Part shown: positions 1 to 6,031 of the stretch, one piece after another
Position numbering within the stretch: the stretch's first letter is position 1
How the letters are laid out: each line of letters starts with the position of its first letter
Assembly: GCA_031262005.1 (NCBI GenBank)
Contig: JAISIO010000013.1
Coordinates: 1 to 8,000, forward strand
Length of the DNA: 8,000 nucleotides
From: Bacteroidales bacterium
GTDB taxonomy: Bacteria; Bacteroidota; Bacteroidia; Bacteroidales; UBA1715
Direction: 5' to 3'
Position numbers and translations under genes: made by a program
Notes under the pieces: model-generated
What the model was told of the DNA's origin: nothing
Databases searched by the model: none
The model's input: only the letters and a program-made list of their open reading frames with translations

Positions 1-4
1 AAAA

Positions 5-859
5 ATGCAAACAAATTTTTTCGTCAAATCTCACGGCTTAGGCAACGATTACATAGTGCTTGATTCCGAGAAACTTTCGTTTTCATTGTGCCCCGAATTT
101 GTAACACGCTTGTGCGATGTTCATTTTGGAATAGGTTCCGATGGAATTTTGCTCAAAGTGCCTTCCGACAAAGCCGATTTCGGATTACGCATATATAATA
201 CCGATGGCTCTCTGGCTGAAAATTGCGGAAACGGATTACGCATTTTTAGCAAATTTTTGTATGATTATCAATACACAGGGGCAAAAAATTTCACTGTAGA
301 TATTATGGGACGCATTGTGCATTGCCACATTACCGAACTTGTGGGCAATAAAGTATCGCAAGTGCAGGTAGATATGGGAAAAGCCAATTTCAATTGCTCT
401 GAAATTCCGGTAATTTTTGCAAAACAAGAATGTGTGAACGAACAATTGAACTGTGGCGACAAAACCTTTGCCATTACCTGTGTTTCTATGGGAAATCCTC
501 ATTGTGTGGTATTGCGCAACGAATTGAATATGAATGAATTGCTCACGTATGGCAAACAAATAGAAACGAATGCGCTGTTTCCCAATCGCAGCAATGTGCA
601 GTTTGTAAAAGTAATAGACCGCAATCGGGTAGAAATCCGAATTTGGGAACGAGGCGTGGGACACACACTTGCAAGTGGCAGTTCGTCGTGCGCAGTGGCA
701 GCGGCAATGTTGAAAAACAAGTTGGTGGACAATACCGTTACCGTACAAATGCAGGGCGGCGAACTTCACATACAAATAGATGACCAATGGAACGTGCGCA
801 TGACTGGTGCCGTGGCGGAAATAGCTTCGGGAACGCTAAGCAAAGAATTAGAATATTAA
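5..859 (+). CDS. dapF: DapF-family epimerase (diaminopimelate epimerase-like) with altered second active-site motif
   Basis: This 284-residue protein has the length and motif order of cytosolic diaminopimelate epimerase, which converts LL- to meso-diaminopimelate for lysine and peptidoglycan synthesis. Visible motifs are HGLGNDY (10-16), GIGSDGILL (42-50), YNTDGSLAENCGNGLR (64-79) with the first catalytic cysteine at Cys74, SMGNPHCVV (161-169), FPNRSNVQF (192-200) and WERGVGHTLASGSSSCA (214-230). In typical DapF the last motif reads ERGxGETxxCGTG. Here the second catalytic cysteine is Ser224 (codon 674-676, AGT) and the glutamate is His220. The fold is therefore secure but standard two-cysteine chemistry is not; a paralogue with another substrate or a changed mechanism is possible. 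The ATG at 5 fits the family N-terminus, and the gene is complete although its promoter lies outside the window. No other dap or lys gene is adjacent. The stop directly abuts the next start, suggesting translational coupling. I am confident in the family and less so in the activity, so the symbol marks homology. Confidence 0.88.
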   Translation: MQTNFFVKSHGLGNDYIVLDSEKLSFSLCPEFVTRLCDVHFGIGSDGILLKVPSDKADFGLRIYNTDGSLAENCGNGLRIFSKFLYDYQYTGAKNFTVDIMGRIVHCHITELVGNKVSQVQVDMGKANFNCSEIPVIFAKQECVNEQLNCGDKTFAITCVSMGNPHCVVLRNELNMNELLTYGKQIETNALFPNRSNVQFVKVIDRNRVEIRIWERGVGHTLASGSSSCAVAAAMLKNKLVDNTVTVQMQGGELHIQIDDQWNVRMTGAVAEIASGTLSKELEY

Positions 860-1564
860 ATGAAACAATTAATTATTTATATAGGAATTATTCTTGTAGC
901 TACTGCTTGTAACAGCGTAGACCCGCAACCAATAGAAGCTAACGGATTTAATTTTATACCGTTAGAACAAGGCTCAGTAACGGAATATAAACAAACACTT
1001 GTGCACATAGACCTTCCTGCAGGAATATATGATACCACCGAATGGCTGCTGCGCGAAACAATGGGTGAGCAAATTAGCCAATCAGGCGATTCAAAAATAT
1101 ACCGAATAGAAGTGCAACGCCGAGGAATAAACGACACCGCATGGCAGCCTTACACCGTGTACGAATTACAGGTATCCAACGAGCAAATTGTTCGAGTAGA
1201 AGCGAATACAGCAATTGTAGTTTTGCGTTTCCCAATGGAAGAAGGGAAAACATGGCAAGGCAATGCTTTGAATACCATGCCTAACGAAAAATTCCAATAC
1301 AGGAAACTCAATATTGACACAACAATACAAACGATAGTCTACGATTCGGTATGCGAAGTAGTGCATCGCGATTTTCTAAATTTATATACTCTGCAATCGC
1401 AGAAAGAATTATATAGAAGAAATGTAGGTTTAATCCGAAAAGAGATATACAATGTGGAATCACAAGAAAATGATTTTCCAGGCAATTTTAATATCACGAC
1501 ACCTCTTTTAGATAGACTTACATACGGAGATATTGAAATTTTAGAAATACTTAATAGAATGTAA
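860..1564 (+). CDS. Predicted lipoprotein of unknown function
   Basis: A 234-residue protein that I cannot assign to a named family. It starts with a short lipoprotein signal: Lys2, a hydrophobic stretch (about 4-14) and the lipobox-like ATAC ending at Cys17. Signal peptidase II would cleave before Cys17 and the mature protein would be lipid-anchored; the following residues are NSVDPQ, and the membrane of destination cannot be read with certainty. The rest has no further membrane segment and looks like an alternating beta-rich domain, with stretches such as NFIPLEQGSVTEYK (31-44), VLRFPMEEGKTWQG (121-134) and YRRNVGLIRKE (185-195). I associate this style with Bacteroidota surface lipoproteins. 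The ATG follows the dapF-family stop with no intervening base, so the two are probably translated from one mRNA. That link does not reveal a shared function. Confidence 0.82.
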   Translation: MKQLIIYIGIILVATACNSVDPQPIEANGFNFIPLEQGSVTEYKQTLVHIDLPAGIYDTTEWLLRETMGEQISQSGDSKIYRIEVQRRGINDTAWQPYTVYELQVSNEQIVRVEANTAIVVLRFPMEEGKTWQGNALNTMPNEKFQYRKLNIDTTIQTIVYDSVCEVVHRDFLNLYTLQSQKELYRRNVGLIRKEIYNVESQENDFPGNFNITTPLLDRLTYGDIEILEILNRM

Positions 1565-1598
1565 CAAAATATCGTTCAATTGTTAAATCCACAATATT

Positions 1599-2507
1599 AT
1601 GCGTATATTTTTCGCAACAATATTTATGCTGTGTGCATGGCAACTTTCATCGTTTGCCCAAGTAAAACCGTTAACGTTTTACGACACTATACCCATAAAA
1701 GGTCGCACCCCTAAATTTACACTCTACAAACACATGGACGATTGGTACAAATCGCAAAAAAACATGAAACAAACAGCACGCGCGCGTAAACAATTAAAAA
1801 TGAAAGGAAAAGCGTTTTTTTTATATCAAAATCGTGTGCGTATCGACAGCGTTTTTACAAGTCCGCACGCTGCCGAAAAAATGAAAGGAACAATCGTATA
1901 TTCTATTGAAAGTCAAATTCAAGACTCCATTATTGTAATTACTTACACCAATTTTATTCACGAACCCGTGTATTCCGAATATGGCAATGTAACTTACGGG
2001 AAATTAATGGATTACGAAAAATTTCCGCCCGGAAAATGTATGGAAGTCGAAGAATGGTGTAGTGCGGTGTGGACAGATATGAAAAATTTATGCCAAAGAG
2101 ACCTCCATACTCGTACACAAAAAATGCTACCAAAACGATTGGTGCGTACCAAAATATATAAAGCTCCGCCAGCACCGGTACCGGAAGAAGAAGTGGTGGT
2201 AAAAGAGAATAATTACGACCACCTGAAGCTCGAAAATTACTTAATAAAAGAAGATCCCGAAGTAGTAAAAGCCGAAGAACAACGCCGCTTAGCCGAAGAA
2301 CAATCGCGAGAAAAAGCAGCAGAGTTGGAAGAAAAAACTGCCGAAAAAGAAAAAGCCGAAGCAGCCAAAGAAAAAGCAAAAGCCGAAAAAGCAGCAAAAC
2401 AAGCAGAAGAAACCGAAGAAGAAGATGCAAAACCTAAAAGACAGAAAAAAGTAAAAAAAGATCCTTATGACGATTATGATGACTATGGTGATTATGACGA
2501 AGAGTAA
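1599..2507 (+). CDS. Secreted protein with possible DUF4468-like domain and charged coiled-coil, Asp/Tyr-rich tail
   Basis: A 302-residue protein with three parts. Residues 1-20 form a signal peptide: Arg2, a hydrophobic core, then SSFA before Gln21, so likely signal peptidase I cleavage and a periplasmic or secreted product. Residues about 22-180 are the globular part. Within it, KGTIVYSIESQIQDS and the following strands (96-130), ending in a basic helix near 155-175, resemble from memory the DUF4468 (TBP-like fold) domain of Bacteroidota proteins; this is tentative. Cys147, Cys154 and Cys165 lie close together. Residues about 220-285 are nearly all Glu, Lys, Ala, Arg and Gln with repeated KAE/EK units, predicting a long helix or coiled coil reminiscent of TolA-type linkers. 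The last 15 residues are an acidic DDY/DYGDYDEE tail. A proline-rich hinge (190-195) separates the globular part from the helix. The gene starts 34 bases after the lipoprotein stop and may share its transcript. Confidence 0.8.
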   Translation: MRIFFATIFMLCAWQLSSFAQVKPLTFYDTIPIKGRTPKFTLYKHMDDWYKSQKNMKQTARARKQLKMKGKAFFLYQNRVRIDSVFTSPHAAEKMKGTIVYSIESQIQDSIIVITYTNFIHEPVYSEYGNVTYGKLMDYEKFPPGKCMEVEEWCSAVWTDMKNLCQRDLHTRTQKMLPKRLVRTKIYKAPPAPVPEEEVVVKENNYDHLKLENYLIKEDPEVVKAEEQRRLAEEQSREKAAELEEKTAEKEKAEAAKEKAKAEKAAKQAEETEEEDAKPKRQKKVKKDPYDDYDDYGDYDEE

Positions 2508-2523
2508 TTGAGGATACTATGTT

Positions 2524-2552
2524 TCTAATATCTAACCCTTTAATACCTAACG
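2524..2552 (+). repeat. Degenerate 7-base repeat array before the acyl-CoA synthetase start
   Basis: The spacer between 2507 and 2554 contains four short units resembling TCTAATA, at 2524-2530, 2531-2537, 2539-2545 and 2546-2552, with one extra C at 2538. The shared core is CTAA/TTAA at a 7-8 base step. The array ends one base before the ATG at 2554, so it occupies the place where a leader or ribosome binding site would sit. Four degenerate units in AT-rich sequence is weak evidence alone; it gains weight from similar arrays elsewhere in this window. Confidence 0.4.
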
Positions 2553-2553
2553 T

Positions 2554-4344
2554 ATGATAAAACCTTTACGAATTTTTGATATACTCGAATTAGTAAAAAC
2601 TAACACCAAGCCCGATGTTTTAGCCAAACGCGATGGGAATAATTGGATAAAATATTCAAATACAGAATATTACGAAAATTCTCATTATATAGCCTACGCT
2701 TTACTAGAACTGGGCTACACCCAAGGCGATTGCATAGCAACGAGTATGTTTAACCGTCCTGAATGGAATTTTCTGGACATGGGCATAATGCTAAGCGGTA
2801 TGGTACACGTGCCTGTGTATCCCACATTGAGCGAAAGTGAATATTCGTTTATTCTTAATCACTGCGATTGCAAAGCTCTCTTTGTGGGCGTGGAACAAAT
2901 CTACAAGCGAATAATACCGGCAATTGCCGCAATGGAAACCAAACCCGACATTTTTTCAATTGAACCAATAGATAATGTACGCACATTTGCATCTATTTTG
3001 GAACTTGGCAAACAAACGCAAGAAAAATGGCACGCTACAATCGAGGAAAATAAACGCAGCATAACACCCGAAACATTGGCAAGTATAATTTACACTTCGG
3101 GCACCACCGGAGCCTCAAAAGGCGTAATGCTTTCACATAAAAATATTTGCAGCAATTTCAACCCGTTAATAGATATTCAAGACCTCACAAAAGAACATAA
3201 AGTATTGAGTTTCTTACCTTTGTGCCACATGTATGAACGCACGGTAGCCTATCATTACCAGTGTATAGGAACAGGAATTTACTATGCGGCTAATTTAGGA
3301 AGCATAGCAAAAGATATGCGCGACTGCGAAGCCGACGGTTTTTGTGCCGTACCTCGAATTTTTGAAATGATGTTCGACAAACTGTATGCTGCCGGCAAAG
3401 ATTTGTCGGGTATAAAGAAAATGATTTATTTTTGGGCATTCCGCCATGCGTGTAAATTTGATTACTATAACCATAAACCATTATATCTTGCTATCACGGC
3501 ACTTGCCGATAAACTTGTGTACTCAAAATGGCGAGCAACCTTGTCGGGCAGACCGCAAATGACCGTTGTTTCGGGCGGTTCGGCAATTCAGGAGAAAATT
3601 ATCCGCCTATTTACCGCTGCAAAAATCCGTGTGTACGAAGGATATGGACTTACCGAAACATCACCGGTAATTGCTGTAAATAATCCCATAACAAAATGCA
3701 TACGGATAGGAACGGTGGGCGAAATTTTGAAAGGCATAGAATTTAAACTCGCCGATGATGGCGAAATTCTCACCCGCGGTAATTGCTTGATGATGGGATA
3801 TTACAAAGACGAAACCTATACTCGTGAAGTAATAGACAGCGAAGGTTGGTTTCACACTGGTGATATTGGAACTCTGGTAGATGGCAGATATTTAAAAATA
3901 ACCGACAGAAAAAAAGAAATCTTTAAACTGTCATCGGGGAAATACATTGCTCCGCAAATACTTGAAAATCATCTAAAAGGATCCGCTTTTATAGATAACG
4001 CCATGATTGTGGGCGAAAACGAAAAAATAGCGGCAGCCATAATTGTTCCCGACTTCAACACGCTACATTTTTGGGCAGCCAAACACAAGATTCACTATAC
4101 AGACAATGCCGATTTGGTTACTAATAGGGAAGTTATAAAACGCGTGCAAAAAGAAATCAATAAAATAAACTCCCTACTTGCCGACTATGAACAGATCAAA
4201 AAAATAAAATTGATAGCCGAAGTATGGAGTACTCAAACCGGAGAACTTTCGCAAACACTAAAATTGAAACGTAATGTGTTGCGAAAAAAATACGATGCCG
4301 TATATAATGAATTTTATGGCGTGAAAGAAGAAATTAAAATATAG
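2554..4344 (+). CDS. Long-chain fatty acid--CoA ligase (AMP-forming acyl-CoA synthetase)
   Basis: This 596-residue enzyme belongs to the ANL adenylate-forming superfamily, long-chain acyl-CoA synthetase branch. It would activate a fatty acid with ATP to an acyl-adenylate and transfer it to CoA, feeding lipid synthesis or degradation, normally in the cytosol or at the inner membrane face. Motifs occur in the expected order: the ATP-binding loop IYTSGTTGASKG (179-190), LPLCHMYER (221-229), VVSGGSAI (338-345), YEGYGLTETSP (361-371), GWFHTGDIG (431-439) with the nucleotide-binding Asp437, ITDRKKEIFKLSSGKYIAP (449-467), and the C-terminal TLKLKR (568-573), which carries the lysine expected to act in adenylation. 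Nothing essential appears missing and the length is typical of bacterial members. Chain-length preference cannot be read from sequence. The gene stands 46 bases after its upstream neighbour, behind a short repeat array, so it could be separately controlled. Confidence 0.95.
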   Translation: MIKPLRIFDILELVKTNTKPDVLAKRDGNNWIKYSNTEYYENSHYIAYALLELGYTQGDCIATSMFNRPEWNFLDMGIMLSGMVHVPVYPTLSESEYSFILNHCDCKALFVGVEQIYKRIIPAIAAMETKPDIFSIEPIDNVRTFASILELGKQTQEKWHATIEENKRSITPETLASIIYTSGTTGASKGVMLSHKNICSNFNPLIDIQDLTKEHKVLSFLPLCHMYERTVAYHYQCIGTGIYYAANLGSIAKDMRDCEADGFCAVPRIFEMMFDKLYAAGKDLSGIKKMIYFWAFRHACKFDYYNHKPLYLAITALADKLVYSKWRATLSGRPQMTVVSGGSAIQEKIIRLFTAAKIRVYEGYGLTETSPVIAVNNPITKCIRIGTVGEILKGIEFKLADDGEILTRGNCLMMGYYKDETYTREVIDSEGWFHTGDIGTLVDGRYLKITDRKKEIFKLSSGKYIAPQILENHLKGSAFIDNAMIVGENEKIAAAIIVPDFNTLHFWAAKHKIHYTDNADLVTNREVIKRVQKEINKINSLLADYEQIKKIKLIAEVWSTQTGELSQTLKLKRNVLRKKYDAVYNEFYGVKEEIKI

Positions 4345-4357
4345 TACAGTCAAACAT

Positions 4358-4389
4358 CAATTAATCGATTAATCAGTTATTCAATTATT
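4358..4389 (+). repeat. Four degenerate 8-base repeats before rpoN
   Basis: Four consecutive octamers fill most of the spacer: CAATTAAT (4358-4365), CGATTAAT (4366-4373), CAGTTATT (4374-4381) and CAATTATT (4382-4389). They share a C-x-x-TTA-x-T pattern and are followed by five C residues and then the rpoN ATG. The first two and the last two units each differ at one or two positions. No Shine-Dalgarno-like purine run is present before this start. Confidence 0.55.
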
Positions 4390-4394
4390 CCCCC

Positions 4395-5849
4395 ATGCTT
4401 GATCAAAAATTACAGCAAAAGCTACAACAGAAATTATCTTCGCAACAAATTCAAGTAATCAAAATGCTTGAAATTCCTACTATGATGCTCGAGCAACGCA
4501 TTAAAGAGGAAATGGAAGACAATCCTGCATTGGAAGTTGATGAACAGTTTGATGAACAAATACCTGAACAAAACGACCACGATGATGAAGAAACAAATGA
4601 GGTAAACGACGATGAATTTTCAATTGACGATTATTTCAACGAAGACGAGTATTCCAATTACAAATTTCAAGACAACAATAAATCAGGAGATTACGAACAT
4701 AAAGAGATTCCTTTTTCGGTAGGTAATTCGTTTCACGAAAATTTGCAAGAACAATTGGGATTGCTCAATTTGAATAAACATGAATTGTTTGTTGCCGATT
4801 TTATTTTAGGAAATATTGACGAGGAAGGCTATTTACGCCGAGATTTGGAAAATATTAGCGACGACATACTATTTGCGCACAATGTAGAAACATCGGACGA
4901 GGAATTGCAGCACATTTTACACCTTGTGCAATCGTTAGACCCTGCCGGCGTTGGTGCACGCAATTTACAGGAATGTCTACTGCTGCAAATTACGCGCCGT
5001 CCCAAAACTGCAACAACCGTTACTGCTACCGAAATTTTACGCAATTATTACAGTGAATTTACAAAAAGACATTACGATAAAATTCTGCATTCACTTGAAA
5101 TTGAACGTGATGATTTGAAAGATGCGATTGATGAAATTATGAAACTCAATCCCAAACCGGGAAATGCGTATTCCGATGTTTTACAGAAAGGAACAACCCA
5201 ATTTATTGTGCCCGATTTTACTATTGAAGACCACAATGGAAAACTGAGCGTACACTTACACTCACGTAACGAACCCGAATTACACGTGAGCAAGTCATAC
5301 ATTGATATGTATACGCAGTATAAAAAAGAAGAGTCTTCCTCAAAATCGAATAAAGAAGCGGCGCAATTTATCCGCCAAAAAATAGATGCAGCAAAATGGT
5401 TTATTGATGCCATAAAACAACGTAAAAACACGCTTTTGCATACCATGCAAGCTATTTTTGAATATCAAAAAGCATTTTTTGAAACAGGCGATGAAGCTCG
5501 TTTGAAACCAATGATACTCAAGGATATTGCTGAAATTGTAGGATTAGATATTTCTACTATTTCGCGTGTGGCAAATAGCAAGTACGTACAAACTCCCTAC
5601 GGAATTTTTCAGTTAAAACATTTCTTCTCTGAATCAATGCAAACCGATACCGGCGAAGAAGTTTCGAGCCGTGAAATAAAGGCAATTTTGCAAGAAAACA
5701 TCGAAAATGAAAACAAACAGAATCCATTCACCGACGAACAATTAGCTGAAATTTTGAAAGACAAAGGCTACATAATAGCGCGTCGCACAGTGGCAAAATA
5801 TCGTGAACAACTCGGTATTCCGGTAGGTAGATTGCGCAAAGAAGTTTAA
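4395..5849 (+). CDS. rpoN: RNA polymerase sigma-54 factor
   Basis: A 484-residue sigma-54. It binds core RNA polymerase and directs it to -24/-12 promoters, where opening requires an ATP-driven enhancer-binding activator. The three family regions are visible. Region I is the Gln/Leu-rich N-terminus with QQIQVIKMLEIP (17-28) and EEMEDNPALE (38-47). Region II is an acidic linker rich in Asp and Glu (about 48-105). The core-binding region follows, with LDPAGVGARNLQECL (181-195) and MKLNPKPG (249-256). The DNA-binding part contains the helix-turn-helix LKDIAEIVGLDISTISRV (375-392), then SKYVQTPYGIFQLKHFFS (395-412), and ends with a perfect RpoN box, ARRTVAKYRE (462-471). The start at 4395 fits the family, since region I begins a few residues in. 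No activator gene or clear -24/-12 promoter was found in the window. The 3' flank leads directly into an inverted repeat. Confidence 0.97.
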   Translation: MLDQKLQQKLQQKLSSQQIQVIKMLEIPTMMLEQRIKEEMEDNPALEVDEQFDEQIPEQNDHDDEETNEVNDDEFSIDDYFNEDEYSNYKFQDNNKSGDYEHKEIPFSVGNSFHENLQEQLGLLNLNKHELFVADFILGNIDEEGYLRRDLENISDDILFAHNVETSDEELQHILHLVQSLDPAGVGARNLQECLLLQITRRPKTATTVTATEILRNYYSEFTKRHYDKILHSLEIERDDLKDAIDEIMKLNPKPGNAYSDVLQKGTTQFIVPDFTIEDHNGKLSVHLHSRNEPELHVSKSYIDMYTQYKKEESSSKSNKEAAQFIRQKIDAAKWFIDAIKQRKNTLLHTMQAIFEYQKAFFETGDEARLKPMILKDIAEIVGLDISTISRVANSKYVQTPYGIFQLKHFFSESMQTDTGEEVSSREIKAILQENIENENKQNPFTDEQLAEILKDKGYIIARRTVAKYREQLGIPVGRLRKEV

Positions 5850-6031
5850 TTTAGAGTGTAGTGAATAGAGTATAGTTATTAGAGATTAGAGTATAATAAT
5901 TAGTCTAATTTTTCAATATTGTTACGAAAAACATAAATATCTGTAATTTTTTTTATTGCGAAAAGTAAAGCAATTTCTATTCACTACACTCTACACTCTA
6001 CACTCTATACTCTATTCACTACACTCTAAAT
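5849..6031. repeat. Inverted pair of heptamer-repeat arrays with perfect 27-base arms in the rpoN/pseudouridine synthase spacer
   Basis: The spacer after rpoN has two perfect complementary arms of 27 bases, 5849-5875 and 6005-6031, separated by 129 bases. The left arm includes the last base of the rpoN stop codon and the right arm ends at the base before the ATG at 6032. Each arm belongs to a longer array of 7-base steps. The right array (5979-6027) has seven units, four of them ACACTCT, with ATTCACT twice and ATACTCT once. The left array (5853-5901) has seven units in the opposite orientation, such as AGAGTGT and AGAGTAT, degenerating towards the centre. An 18-base direct repeat (5976-5993 and 6011-6028) lies within the right array. 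The central 70 or so bases are plain AT-rich sequence with a T8 run near 5947-5954 and no convincing promoter. I recognise no named repeat family. Confidence 0.9.

Noticed and set aside
236..787. A 183-codon open frame on the minus strand inside the DapF-family gene.
   Set aside because: It lies wholly within a gene with clear family motifs, and its translation is His/Cys/Phe-rich in the way typical of antisense shadows.
1815..1822. A T8 homopolymer within the secreted protein gene, considered as a phase-variation tract.
   Set aside because: The frame is intact, the tract is short, and such runs are common in this AT-rich sequence; one sequence gives no evidence of variation.
1954..2430. A 158-codon minus-strand frame rich in Leu and Arg that could pass for a membrane protein.
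   Set aside because: The Leu-rich run is simply the antisense of the Lys/Glu-rich coiled coil of the secreted protein.
5905..5975. A possible Bacteroidota-type promoter (TTG then TAnnTTTG) in the centre of the rpoN/pseudouridine synthase spacer.
   Set aside because: A TTG and a TAAATATCTG stretch are present, but the -7 match is poor, so no promoter is called.
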